From the NCBI RefSeq assembly GCF_000314005.1, contig NZ_JH980292.1:3880121-3944120 (forward strand): a DNA stretch of 64,000 nucleotides. Direction: 5' to 3'. This DNA comes from Spirulina subsalsa PCC 9445 (GTDB lineage: Bacteria > Cyanobacteriota > Cyanobacteriia > Cyanobacteriales > Spirulinaceae). Positions within the stretch are counted from its first letter, which is position 1; every line of letters begins with the position of its first letter. Shown piece by piece: positions 37,820-47,158 of the stretch. A program made the position numbers and the translations under genes. The notes beneath the pieces were generated by a model. The model saw only the letters and a program-made list of their open reading frames with translations, ran no database searches and was not told where the DNA came from.

Positions 37820-37902
37820 CAATGGACGTAATTCCTGCCCTTGGTCATACACCTGTACTTAATACCCGGCTGATTGTAAGGCAATCCCTGCCCATGATAA
37901 TG
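37820..37902 (-). pseudogene. Relic of an FAD monooxygenase N-terminus
   Basis: The minus strand reads AGIALQSAGY, a stop, then VQVYDQGQELRPL, closely resembling TAAIALEQAGYQVRVYDRVQ in the HpxO-like gene at 47159. Only about 27 codons remain, without the dinucleotide-binding glycines. It looks like a gene scrap. Confidence 0.5.
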
Positions 37903-37987
37903 GATTATTAATAATTTCCCCTTGATGCCCCCACACTGGGTCAGACCGGATATAATTTGTTACGAAACGTCAAATTCTTTTACCATC

Positions 37988-38299
37988 ATGAGCAATCCAG
38001 TCACTCACGCCTTTTTTGTCGGCCGAGCATTTGCTGAAGTTCTCAGCGAAAAGGTAGAGGACAAGCTGACAAACGCCCTCAGCGAACTGGGGAAATTTGA
38101 TGCTGAACAACGGGAAAACCTCCGTAAATTCACGGAAGAAGTAACGGCAAGGGCGGAACGAGAATTGGCGAAAGTCAGCCAAACGGGGGGCGTTGCGACG
38201 CCTTCCGGCAGTGGGACGGCCGATGTTCAGGAAACCATTGATAATCTCCGTGCTGAAATCGCGAGTTTACGGGCGGCGATCGCAGCTTACCGCAAATAA
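37988..38299 (+). CDS. Conserved cyanobacterial coiled-coil protein (DUF6825-like)
   Basis: 103 aa from ATG 37988 ([20 protein letters not shown]); an upstream frame extension is not conserved in style. The amphipathic helical region [19 protein letters not shown] is highly typical of a small protein family present across cyanobacteria and in plastids. A Gly/Thr/Ser linker ([15 protein letters not shown]) separates it from a C-terminal coiled coil of heptads ([20 protein letters not shown]). Function not known to me. Confidence 0.8.
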   Translation: MSNPVTHAFFVGRAFAEVLSEKVEDKLTNALSELGKFDAEQRENLRKFTEEVTARAERELAKVSQTGGVATPSGSGTADVQETIDNLRAEIASLRAAIAAYRK

Positions 38300-38380
38300 C
38301 CCCCTTTTGTCTCCCCTATCCTCCATTCAAGACCCTTTAACAACAGTTTTTGCTTGTAAATTTACTTGACATTTAACCGC

Positions 38381-40135
38381 GTGTCTGCATTCACTCAAAC
38401 CCCCACCTCTGTTTCCTATTCCACCCCGGCCACGCTGCCGGAAAAACCCTCTCGACCCGAACGCGGGAAAAACAAGTATCGCTGGAATCGGAGCAACTAC
38501 TCCAAAACCCGGCGGCGTTTTGACATCTGGGTATTTGTTCTCACTTTCCTTTTTGAACTGTGGTGGGATAGCAAACCTTGGACCTATCCCGGAGGATACA
38601 GCGACGACAAACGACGGCAACGCCGCCAAAAACAAGCCGTTTGGATTCGCGAAAGTCTCCTAGAACTTGGCCCGACCTTTATTAAAGTAGGTCAACTGTT
38701 CTCAACCCGAGGGGATTTATTTCCCATTGAGTACGTCTCCGAACTCAGCAAACTCCAAGACCGCGTTCCGGCCTTCTCCTACGAACAAGTCGCCGCCATC
38801 ATCCAAGAAGATACAGGGAAAGCCGTTAACGAACTGTTCCGCAGTTTTGACCCTACCCCCCTCGCGGCCGCCAGTTTAGGGCAAGTTCACAAAGCCCAAC
38901 TGCAAAACGGCGAGGAAGTGGTGGTGAAAGTCCAGCGTCCGGGACTGAAACAACTCTTCACCATTGACCTAGCCATCCTCAAACGGATTACCCAGTATTT
39001 CCAGAATCATCCCCGTTGGGGACGAGGACGGGATTGGTTAGGAGTTTATGAGGAATGTTGCCGCATCCTCTGGGAAGAAACAGATTACGTCAACGAAGGA
39101 CGCAATGCGGACACCTTCCGGCGCAATTTCCGGGGCATTGACTGGGTGAAAGTCCCCCGAGTCTATTGGCGCTACACTTCCCCCCGAGTCGTCACCCTAG
39201 AATATGCCCCCGGCATCAAAATCAGCCACTATGAAGCCCTAGAAGCGGCCGGACTTGACCGGAAAATCTTGGCGAAATTGGGCGCGGAGGCCTACTTACA
39301 ACAGTTACTCAATGACGGCTTTTTCCACGCTGACCCCCACCCCGGCAATATTGCCGTAGATTCCGACGGGTCGCTGATTTTCTACGACTTTGGCATGATG
39401 GGGCGCATTAATGCCAATGTGCGGGAAAAACTCATGGATACCCTCTTTGGCATTGCGGAAAAGAATTCCGACCGGGTAATCTCATCCTTGATTGAGTTGG
39501 GCGCCTTGACCCCGACGGGAGATATGGGGCCGGTGCGGCGGTCGATTCAGTATATGCTGGATAACTTCATGGACAAACCCTTTGAGGAACAGTCTGTAAG
39601 TGCCATTAGCGATGATTTATACGACATTGCCTTTGACCAACCCTTCCGCTTTCCGGCAACCTTTACCTTTGTCATGCGGGCTTTTTCTACCCTAGAGGGG
39701 GTGGGCAAGGGTCTAGACCCAGAGTTTAATTTTATGGAGGTGGCAAAACCCTTTGCACTAGACATTATGACCAATAGTAGTTTAAGTAACGGTAACAGTG
39801 TGTTTGATGAGTTGGGCAGACAGGCCGCCCAAATGAGTAGCACGGCCTTGGGCTTGCCCCGACGGATTGAGGATACCATCGAGAAATTAGAACGGGGGGA
39901 TATTCGCGTGCGGGTGCGGGCGAGTGAGTCTGACCGTCTCTTACGTCGTATGGCTACCACCCAACTGTTAACGAACTATACGTTACTGGTGAGTGCTTTT
40001 ACTTTGTCTGCTACTATCCTTGTAGTGAACAATATCGTTTGGGCTGGGGTTATTTTGGCTGTGGCCGCAGGAGGATTAGGAATTAATGTCTTCCGACTCA
40101 TTCGGCGTATTGACCGCTATGATCGTATGCCCTAA
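38381..40135 (+). CDS. ABC1/UbiB-family atypical kinase
   Basis: About 584 aa from GTG 38381; a TTG at 38366 is an alternative. The ABC1K hallmarks are KVGQLFSTRGDLFP (KxGQ motif), AAASLGQVHKAQL (Ala-rich loop replacing the Gly-rich loop), VVKVQRPG with the catalytic Lys, FHADPHPGNIAV (catalytic loop) and DFGMMG (metal loop). Two hydrophobic helices near the C-terminus (LLVSAFTLSATILVVNNIVW) anchor it in membrane. Cyanobacterial ABC1Ks affect prenyl-quinone metabolism. Confidence 0.93.
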   Translation: MSAFTQTPTSVSYSTPATLPEKPSRPERGKNKYRWNRSNYSKTRRRFDIWVFVLTFLFELWWDSKPWTYPGGYSDDKRRQRRQKQAVWIRESLLELGPTFIKVGQLFSTRGDLFPIEYVSELSKLQDRVPAFSYEQVAAIIQEDTGKAVNELFRSFDPTPLAAASLGQVHKAQLQNGEEVVVKVQRPGLKQLFTIDLAILKRITQYFQNHPRWGRGRDWLGVYEECCRILWEETDYVNEGRNADTFRRNFRGIDWVKVPRVYWRYTSPRVVTLEYAPGIKISHYEALEAAGLDRKILAKLGAEAYLQQLLNDGFFHADPHPGNIAVDSDGSLIFYDFGMMGRINANVREKLMDTLFGIAEKNSDRVISSLIELGALTPTGDMGPVRRSIQYMLDNFMDKPFEEQSVSAISDDLYDIAFDQPFRFPATFTFVMRAFSTLEGVGKGLDPEFNFMEVAKPFALDIMTNSSLSNGNSVFDELGRQAAQMSSTALGLPRRIEDTIEKLERGDIRVRVRASESDRLLRRMATTQLLTNYTLLVSAFTLSATILVVNNIVWAGVILAVAAGGLGINVFRLIRRIDRYDRMP

Positions 40136-40168
40136 TGGTTTTTAACTTTATTGAGCAGTAAGTGGTTT

Positions 40169-40891
40169 ATGAAACGTCGCTTCACGGGGTTAACTGATAC
40201 AGGATGCCTCCGTTCTGTGAATCAGGATGATTTCTATATTGACCCGGACGGACGCTTTTTCATTGTTGCCGATGGTATGGGTGGACACGCTGGCGGCCAA
40301 GAGGCTAGCCAGATTGCAACGCGGCAAATTCAGGGCTATCTCAATGAACATTGGGAGTCAGGGATGAATTCTAAGCAGTTGCTGGAAAAAGCGATTTTTG
40401 ACGCGAATCAGGGCATTCTGAAGGACCAAGAAATCCACCCGGAACGGGCTGATATGGGAACGACGGTAGTCGTGGTGCTTTTCCGGGATACACAGCCCCT
40501 ATGCGCTCATATTGGGGACTCTCGGATTTATCGCTTGCGGGATCATACCCTACAACAAGTCACGGAAGATCAAACTTGGGTCGCCCGGGCGATGAAAATG
40601 GGGGATTTAAGCGCGGAAGCGGCTAGAGTCCACCCCTGGCGGCACGTTTTGTCCCAGTGTTTAGGTCGGAAGGATCTCCAAAAGATTGATATTCAGCCTC
40701 TGGATGTGCAGGAAGGCGATCGCCTTTTATTATGCAGTGATGGTCTAACTGAAGAAGTGCCAGACCCCGACATTGAGATCATTCTAGGACAGTCCAAAAC
40801 CTGCGAAGAAGCCGCTCAATCCCTGATTGACAATGCCAAAGACAATGGCGGATCCGATAATATTACGGTGGTGATTGTCATGCAGGATTAG
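40169..40891 (+). CDS. PP2C-type Ser/Thr protein phosphatase
   Basis: 240 aa from ATG 40169. Metal-binding residues are seen in RSVNQDDFYI, VADGMGGHAGG, CSDGLTEEV and GGSDNITVVIV, the four PPM/PP2C signatures. Such small stand-alone phosphatases (PphA/Stp type) reverse Ser/Thr phosphorylation, for example of PII. It begins 33 bp after the ABC1 kinase gene and is probably co-transcribed with it. Confidence 0.94.
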   Translation: MKRRFTGLTDTGCLRSVNQDDFYIDPDGRFFIVADGMGGHAGGQEASQIATRQIQGYLNEHWESGMNSKQLLEKAIFDANQGILKDQEIHPERADMGTTVVVVLFRDTQPLCAHIGDSRIYRLRDHTLQQVTEDQTWVARAMKMGDLSAEAARVHPWRHVLSQCLGRKDLQKIDIQPLDVQEGDRLLLCSDGLTEEVPDPDIEIILGQSKTCEEAAQSLIDNAKDNGGSDNITVVIVMQD

Positions 40892-41025
40892 TCCGGTCAA
40901 TGTTACTATCAGGGTGTTCTCTGTTCTGCTCCTCACATTTCCTTTGTTGGCTATTTATTGCAAAAAATACTCAACAAGCCAGATTAGAATAAAACTGTAT
41001 AGTCTATCAAGAAATGAGGGTGGGC

Positions 41026-44000
41026 ATGAAGCGGATTGTATTAATTGCCGGGTTTGAAACCTTCAACGCCGATCTGTATCGTAAGGCGGCACAACTGGCA
41101 ATGGAACGATGTTCTGGGTTGGATCTACAGGTGTTTAGTGACCAAGACCTCACCCGCCAACCCAGTGCCGTAGAACAAGCGCTTCACCATGCCGATGTTT
41201 TCTTTGCCAGTTTGATATTTGACTATGATCAAGTTCTCTGGCTGCGGGAGAGAGTGCAAAACATCCCCATTCGCCTCGTTTTTGAGTCAGCCTTAGAGTT
41301 AATGAGTCTCACCCAACTGGGGAAATTTGTCATCGGGGATAAACCGAAAGGAATGCCCAAACCGATTAAATTTATCCTCAGTAAGTTTTCTAGTGGCAAA
41401 GAAGAAGATAAACTCGCCGGGTATATTAGTTTCCTCAAAGTTGGCCCTAAACTGCTTAAATATATTCCCGCCCAAAAAGTCCAAGACTTGCGCAACTGGT
41501 TGATTATTTACGGCTATTGGAACGCCGGGGGGCAGCAAAACGTATCCGCCATGTTTTGGACGATTGGGGAAAAATATTTCGGGCTAAAAGTCGGTGAAAT
41601 TCCGCCCCCCTTAGAAACTCCTAATATGGGACTCTTGCACCCTAAATATGAGGGATATTTTACCTCCCCCCGTGCCTATTTAGACTGGTATCAAGAACAA
41701 TTTAAACCCACCAGCCAACCCATTACAGGAATTCTCTTATATCGCAAGCACGTTATTACAGAACAGGCTTATATTCCCCAACTCATTCAACAGTTTGAAC
41801 AGGCGGAAATTATCCCCCTACCGATTTTTATTAACGGGGTTGAGGGTCATGTTGCCGTGCGGGATTGGATGACCACGGACTTTGAACTAGACCAACCGAA
41901 ACGGACTCCTTCTCTTTCCCCTGATGCGGTCAAAGTGGATGCCATTATTTCGACGATTGGTTTTCCCTTAGTAGGGGGGCCAGCGGGGTCAATGGAAGCA
42001 GGGCGACAGGTGGAAGTAGCGAAAAGTATTTTAAGCATCAAAAACGTTCCCTATCTCATCGCGGCTCCCCTCTTAATCCAAGATATTCACTCTTGGACAA
42101 GGCAAGGAATCGGGGGGTTACAAAGTGTTGTTTTATACGCTCTGCCAGAACTAGATGGAGCGATTGACACTATCCCATTAGGGGGCTTAGTGGGGGAAGA
42201 AATTTATTTAATTCCTGAACGAGTTAAACGGTTAACAGGACGGGTGAAACAGTGGATTCAACTCCGCAAAAAGCCGCCCTCTGAACGAAAAGTGGCGATT
42301 ATTTTATATGGCTTCCCACCGGGCTATGGCGCAACAGGAACGGCCGCGTTATTAAATGTCCCCAGAAGTTTATTAAAACTGCTCTATGCCCTGAAAAGTC
42401 AAGGTTATGATGTGGGGGACATTCCCGAAGATGGGGAGGTGTTAATTCAACAGGTGAAAGCGGCTGATGAGTTCCCCGAAACCCTGAATCCTGAACAGCG
42501 CTCCCATAATCATGGGGTGAGTATTGCCCGGTTGGAAAAATGGTTAGGGTATTTACTCACCTCCCGGATTGAAAAACACTGGAAGGATTTAACTAAAACG
42601 GGTATTAAAACGGTTGATGGGGAGTTACAAGTAGGGGGGGTACAGTTAGGGAATATTTGGTTAGGGGTGCAGCCTCCGTTAGGGATTGCGGGGGACCCGA
42701 TGCGTTTAATGTTTGAGAAGGATTTAACGCCCCATCCTCAATATGCGGCTTTTTATCAATGGTTACAAAAGGACTTTCAAGCGGATGCTGTTGTTCATTT
42801 TGGGATGCACGGGACGGTGGAATGGTTGCCGGGTTCTCCGTTAGGAAATACGGGGTATTCGTGGTCGGATATTTTATTAGGAAATTTGCCCAATTTATAC
42901 CTTTATGCTTGTAATAATCCTTCGGAATCGATGTTAGCAAAACGGCGGGGCTATGGGGTGTTAATTTCCCATAATGTGCCGCCCTATGGACGGGCTGGAT
43001 TGTATAAGGAGTTAATGGCGCTGCGAGAATTAATTGCAGAATATCGGGAAGATCCGGATAAAAATACTTTATTGCGTAATGATATTTGTCAAAAAATTAT
43101 CGATGCAGGGTTAGAAAAAGATTGTCCTTTTGAAGAGGGGGAAAAGCTAGGCATTGCTTTCACGGTGGAGAATGCAAAACTGTTTAGTTCTACGGCATTA
43201 AATCGGTATTTTGTCAAGGTTTATGAGTATTTACAAGTGGTGGAACAACGGCTGTTTTCTTCGGGGTTACACACTTTAGGGGAAGTGCCGGATAGTGAGG
43301 AATTAAAGTCTTATTTAGAGGCTTATTTTGAGCGAGAAGTCCCCTTAGCGGTGGTGGAACGGATTCGCAATGGGGCTGATTCTAAACAAGTGTTGGAGGT
43401 GTGGCAAAATTGGCTGAAACTCCAGTATGCGGACTGGAAGGAACGAATTACACCGGATTTAGGCGATCGCACCCTAGAAGCCATTGAGATTGTGCGCCTA
43501 CTCATGCAGAACAGCGACGAGATCAACAACCTGTTACGGGGCCTGAATGGGGAATATATCCCCCCCGCTTCCGGGGGCGACCTAATCCGGGATGGGATCG
43601 GTGTACTCCCCACCGGGCGCAACATCCACGCCCTCGACCCCTACCGGATGCCCTCCCCTGGGGCCTATGGGAGGGGGCGGGAAATTGCCCAGAAGATCAT
43701 CGCCCAACACCTAGCCGAAACCCAGACTTATCCTGAAACCGTAGCCGTCCTTTTGTGGGGTTTAGACGTGATTAAGACTAAGGGCGAGTCTTTGGGCATT
43801 TTACTAGAATTAGTGGGCGCAGAACCCGTAAAAGAAGGCACAGGGCGCATTGTTCGCTATGAGTTGAAACCCCTAGAAGAAGTCGGCCACCCCCGGATTG
43901 ATATTTTAGGCAATCTATCGGGGATTTTCCGGGATAGTTTTGTTAACGTGATTGAACTGCTTGATGATCTCTTTCAACGGGCCGCCGAAGCGGAGGAACC

Positions 44001-44787
44001 GGAGGAACAGAACTTTATCCGTAAACACGCCTTAGCCTTAAAAGCGCAGGGGGTGAAGAATGTGGCCGCTCGGTTATTTTCCAATCCGGCCGGGGATTTT
44101 GGCTCTTTGGTTAATGATCAGGTGGTAGATGGGAATTGGGAGTCGGGGGAAGAGTTGGGGAAAACCTGGGAACGTCGCAACGTTTTCAGTTATGGTCGGC
44201 AGGATAAAGGCCAAGCGCGGCCGGAGGTTTTGCAGCAACTGTTAGCAACGAGCGATCGCATTGTCCAAGAAATTGACTCTGTGGAATACGGCTTAACCGA
44301 CATTCAAGAATATTACGCCAACACCGGAGCCCTCAAACAGGCCGCCGAAAAACGCCGAGGCAAAACCGTTAACGCCAGCTTTGTCGAAAGTTTCTCCAAA
44401 GACACCACCCCCCGCAAATTAGAGGACTTGTTACGTTTGGAATACCGCACCAAATTATTAAACCCCAAATGGGCGGAATCTATGGCGAATCAAGGGAGTG
44501 GGGGCGCTTACGAAATTTCCCAACGCATGACCGCCTTAATCGGTTGGGGGGGTACTGTTAACTTTACCGATGATTGGGTGTATGACCAAGCGGCAGAAAC
44601 CTACGCTTTAGATGCAGAAATGGCCGCTAAATTACGTCAAGCCAATCCCGAAGCTTTCCGGAATATTGTTGGCCGAATGTTAGAAGCTAACGGCCGAGGA
44701 TTTTGGGCAGCTAGTGAGGAGAAATTAGAGAAGTTGCGAGCGTTATATGATTTAGCCGATGAGGAGTTAGAAGGGGTGAAAGTGTAG
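41026..44787 (+). CDS. bchH: BchH/ChlH-family magnesium chelatase H subunit (shorter paralogue type)
   Basis: 1253 aa from ATG 41026 (MKRIVLIAGFETFNADLYRK), preceded by GAGGG. The CobN/Mg-chelatase fold is evident in FHMGTVEWL-type text HFGMHGTVEWLPGSPLGNTG, NNPSESMLAKRRGYG and RIDILGNLSGIFRDSF. Cyanobacterial ChlH is usually ~1330 aa and begins differently, so this is probably the second BchH-like paralogue; the protoporphyrin-binding role is inferred. It could alternatively serve in cobalt insertion. The gene ends against a truncated methyltransferase on the other strand. Confidence 0.85.
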   Translation: MKRIVLIAGFETFNADLYRKAAQLAMERCSGLDLQVFSDQDLTRQPSAVEQALHHADVFFASLIFDYDQVLWLRERVQNIPIRLVFESALELMSLTQLGKFVIGDKPKGMPKPIKFILSKFSSGKEEDKLAGYISFLKVGPKLLKYIPAQKVQDLRNWLIIYGYWNAGGQQNVSAMFWTIGEKYFGLKVGEIPPPLETPNMGLLHPKYEGYFTSPRAYLDWYQEQFKPTSQPITGILLYRKHVITEQAYIPQLIQQFEQAEIIPLPIFINGVEGHVAVRDWMTTDFELDQPKRTPSLSPDAVKVDAIISTIGFPLVGGPAGSMEAGRQVEVAKSILSIKNVPYLIAAPLLIQDIHSWTRQGIGGLQSVVLYALPELDGAIDTIPLGGLVGEEIYLIPERVKRLTGRVKQWIQLRKKPPSERKVAIILYGFPPGYGATGTAALLNVPRSLLKLLYALKSQGYDVGDIPEDGEVLIQQVKAADEFPETLNPEQRSHNHGVSIARLEKWLGYLLTSRIEKHWKDLTKTGIKTVDGELQVGGVQLGNIWLGVQPPLGIAGDPMRLMFEKDLTPHPQYAAFYQWLQKDFQADAVVHFGMHGTVEWLPGSPLGNTGYSWSDILLGNLPNLYLYACNNPSESMLAKRRGYGVLISHNVPPYGRAGLYKELMALRELIAEYREDPDKNTLLRNDICQKIIDAGLEKDCPFEEGEKLGIAFTVENAKLFSSTALNRYFVKVYEYLQVVEQRLFSSGLHTLGEVPDSEELKSYLEAYFEREVPLAVVERIRNGADSKQVLEVWQNWLKLQYADWKERITPDLGDRTLEAIEIVRLLMQNSDEINNLLRGLNGEYIPPASGGDLIRDGIGVLPTGRNIHALDPYRMPSPGAYGRGREIAQKIIAQHLAETQTYPETVAVLLWGLDVIKTKGESLGILLELVGAEPVKEGTGRIVRYELKPLEEVGHPRIDILGNLSGIFRDSFVNVIELLDDLFQRAAEAEEPEEQNFIRKHALALKAQGVKNVAARLFSNPAGDFGSLVNDQVVDGNWESGEELGKTWERRNVFSYGRQDKGQARPEVLQQLLATSDRIVQEIDSVEYGLTDIQEYYANTGALKQAAEKRRGKTVNASFVESFSKDTTPRKLEDLLRLEYRTKLLNPKWAESMANQGSGGAYEISQRMTALIGWGGTVNFTDDWVYDQAAETYALDAEMAAKLRQANPEAFRNIVGRMLEANGRGFWAASEEKLEKLRALYDLADEELEGVKV

Positions 44788-44789
44788 GC

Positions 44790-45161
44790 AGATGTCCGGG
44801 TGCTATTAAAAATAAAAACTGTTGCACCGGGTTTACAAATACGATAAAGCTCCATTCCCCATTCAAGACACCACTTTTCATAATCTAAGATGTTCTCTCG
44901 ATTACGTTGATACCACCTTTCATTTCTAACACCACCTGCTAAACCACTGCCATAGGGAATGTTTTTAACTAAAGTTTTACTATCCTTACTTTTAGCTTTG
45001 CTGATACGCCGTTGAATTTCTGAGTTATCCCATTTATGGCCGATAAACTCATAGTTGTAGGGAGGATCTGTGATGCAAGCAGAAATAGAGTCACTTGGGA
45101 GTATCTTCATCACCTCACGACAATCCCCAAGGATTATTTCATTCAGGGGTAATGCGTTCAC
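44790..45161 (-). pseudogene. N-terminal fragment of a DNA N4/N6 methyltransferase
   Basis: Starts MNALPLNEIILGDCREVM and shows the catalytic DPPYNYEFIGHKWDN motif (DPPY), then ICKPGATVFIFNSTRT. Homologous sequence ends there, at the bchH stop codon; the frame continues only as antisense of bchH. About 120 residues remain of a ~250-300-aa enzyme. The FxGxG SAM-binding motif, C-terminal in this class, is missing, so it should be inactive. Confidence 0.8.
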
Positions 45162-45224
45162 TGCTAGTCAGGAATACCAACATAATACTTATAGAATGCA
45201 AGGGAATCCTTGTCAACTATAACC

Positions 45225-45280
45225 CGTAGGTTGGGTGAAGCGGCAGCGCAAACTAACCCGTTGAATCGATGTAAACGGGA
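45225..45280. repeat. Diverged copy of the 35-bp GTAGGTTGGGTGAAGCG repeat
   Basis: GTAGGTTGGGTGAAGCGGCA followed by GCGCAAACTAACCCG matches the pair at 452-539 with several changes. Confidence 0.6.
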
Positions 45281-45361
45281 TGAGTCCTGTTAAAATTTCT
45301 CTGGAGAATAAAGTATGACCACGGCTTGCAGGTCAACTAGCTTATCTTTATCTCTTGGTTA

Positions 45362-45574
45362 ATGACTCGCACTCAAGCAAAACTCACTCCCCAATGGCGA
45401 CACCGCCAAATTGCCATAGCAGAATATCTAGACACCCTCAGCGAACTTTCAGCGCGACTCGAAGGGCTACAACGTTTTGCCCAACTCTGCGAACAACAAG
45501 GGGTAAAAAGTAGCCATGAATTGCTGCCTAGTGCTGAGGCTAAACCCGGATTGTATTTGTTGCCTGCTTCTTGA
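45362..45574 (+). CDS. Small cyanobacterial hypothetical protein
   Basis: 70 aa starting MTRTQAKLTPQWRHRQIAIA. The centre YLDTLSELSARLEGLQRFAQLC is a clear amphipathic helix with leucine heptads, suggesting dimerisation. No signal peptide or metal site. It lies 51 bp upstream of a Uma2 gene in the same direction. No function recognised. Confidence 0.55.
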   Translation: MTRTQAKLTPQWRHRQIAIAEYLDTLSELSARLEGLQRFAQLCEQQGVKSSHELLPSAEAKPGLYLLPAS

Positions 45575-45624
45575 GCCACTATAATAGGCAAAGATGACGT
45601 AACAAGGTTAGGGGAGAGAAAGTC

Positions 45625-46236
45625 ATGATTACCACTATTCAGCTACCCCAAGAAATACCCTCAAAAGAGATGTCTTTGCAGGAGTTTCTCAACTATGATG
45701 ATGGCAGTGATTCCCGTTATGAGTTAGAAGATGGGAAACTTTTATATATGCCTAGTGAAAGTGATATTAATCAACGCATTGCCATGTTTTTATTGGCATA
45801 TTTTTTACAGTTAGGTCTGCCATTTTATCGCTTAAGAATTGGTGCAGAACTTGCAGTTATGGGCAGTCGGGCAACGGTGCGACTACCGGATTTAATGGTA
45901 CTCACGGAGGAATTAGCCCAAGCTTTGAGTGGGGCAAGTCGTTCGATGATTTCCTTAGAAATGCCGCCCCCTGAGTTAGTGGTGGAAGTGGTGAGTCCGG
46001 GGCGAGAAAATGAGGAGCGAGACTACCGTTATAAGCGCGCTCAATATCAAGCGCGGGGGATTCGGGAGTATTGGATTATTGACCCGATGCAAGAACAAAT
46101 TACGGTGTTAAGGTTAGTAAGGGGGTTGTATGAGGAGGCTATTTTTAGGGGGGAAGAGGGGATGGTTTCTGAGTTATTAACTGAATGGGGGCAGAGAGAG
46201 CCTTTAACGGTTGCTCAGGTGTTACAGGTGGGTTAA
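45625..46236 (+). CDS. Uma2-family protein (4 of 4)
   Basis: A 203-aa Uma2 protein: MSLQEFLNYDDGSDSRYELEDG opens the fold, VRLPDLMVL gives the Asp, and PELVVEVVSPGREN the Glu-Val-Val-Ser motif, with YKRAQYQARGIREYWIIDP after it. ATG 45625 is preceded by GGGGAGAG. Complete and typical of the family. Confidence 0.88.
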   Translation: MITTIQLPQEIPSKEMSLQEFLNYDDGSDSRYELEDGKLLYMPSESDINQRIAMFLLAYFLQLGLPFYRLRIGAELAVMGSRATVRLPDLMVLTEELAQALSGASRSMISLEMPPPELVVEVVSPGRENEERDYRYKRAQYQARGIREYWIIDPMQEQITVLRLVRGLYEEAIFRGEEGMVSELLTEWGQREPLTVAQVLQVG

Positions 46237-46283
46237 GGTGGGTGTTAGAACCCGGATTTTCTGACTCTTGATGTGAGGGGACT

Positions 46284-47129
46284 ATGCAGCCCATTTTTGT
46301 AGAACCTTTGACTGTTGAACGGGTAACGATCAAGATTCGGGATCTTATCCCATCGTTACAGGGAACAAAGTTAGTTCATTTGTCTGACCTGCATTATGAT
46401 GGCAAACGTCTAGGGGAAGAACTCTTAGCAGAAACCATTGAAATGGCGAATCAGGAAAAACCGGATTTGGTGGTTTTGACTGGGGATTATATTACGGACA
46501 ATCCGACTCCGATCTACAATTTGGCGTTACGTCTGAAGTATTTAGAAAGTCGGTGTGGGGTGGTGGCTTGTTTGGGGAATCATGATAATTATTTCCCGTT
46601 TTCTCGTCATCATGTGGTGAAGGCGCTGACGGGTGTTGGGATTCAGGTGTTGTGGAATGCGATCGCCTATCCCCTCGGTTCTGCCCTGCCCGTCGTCGGA
46701 TTGGCGGATTTGTGGTCGCGGGAGTTCCACCCCCAGCCTATCCTAGAACAACTAGACCCAGACACCCCCCGTTTAGTCCTCTCCCATAATCCCGACACAG
46801 CCGCCCTCCTGCAACCTTGGCGGGTGGATTTACAACTTTCTGGACATACCCACGGGGGACAATTTGTCCTCCCCGGATTGGGTTCAATTCCAGCACTTAT
46901 GCAGCCAGTCCGTCACCGTGTCCCTAAACCCCTACATCCCTATATCCCCATTTTGCGGGAATGTGCCAGAGTGGTCAAACATTGGGAGTGGGCGCAAGGG
47001 TATCACTCGATTGAGCAGAATCAACTCTATGTGAATCGCGGATTAGGGACGTATTTCCCCGGCCGCATTAATTGCCCTCCGGAGTTAACGGTGATTACTC
47101 TGATTCGGGGAATAGGGAACGGGGAATAG
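46284..47129 (+). CDS. Calcineurin-like metallophosphoesterase
   Basis: 281 aa. The five metallophosphoesterase motifs are present: VHLSDLHYD (DxH), VVLTGDYI (GD), CLGNHDNY (GNHD), LVLSHNPD (H) and LSGHTHGGQ (GHxH). They bind two metals for phosphoester hydrolysis. The family resembles YkuE/YaeI-type proteins, but I see no twin-arginine signal. The substrate cannot be told. Confidence 0.92.
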   Translation: MQPIFVEPLTVERVTIKIRDLIPSLQGTKLVHLSDLHYDGKRLGEELLAETIEMANQEKPDLVVLTGDYITDNPTPIYNLALRLKYLESRCGVVACLGNHDNYFPFSRHHVVKALTGVGIQVLWNAIAYPLGSALPVVGLADLWSREFHPQPILEQLDPDTPRLVLSHNPDTAALLQPWRVDLQLSGHTHGGQFVLPGLGSIPALMQPVRHRVPKPLHPYIPILRECARVVKHWEWAQGYHSIEQNQLYVNRGLGTYFPGRINCPPELTVITLIRGIGNGE

Positions 47130-47158
47130 TGTTGTTTTGAAGCAGGAGACAGAACACG

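Noticed and set aside
44637-44789. C-terminal extension of the methyltransferase fragment
   Set aside because: This part is only antisense of bchH and does not resemble methyltransferase sequence.
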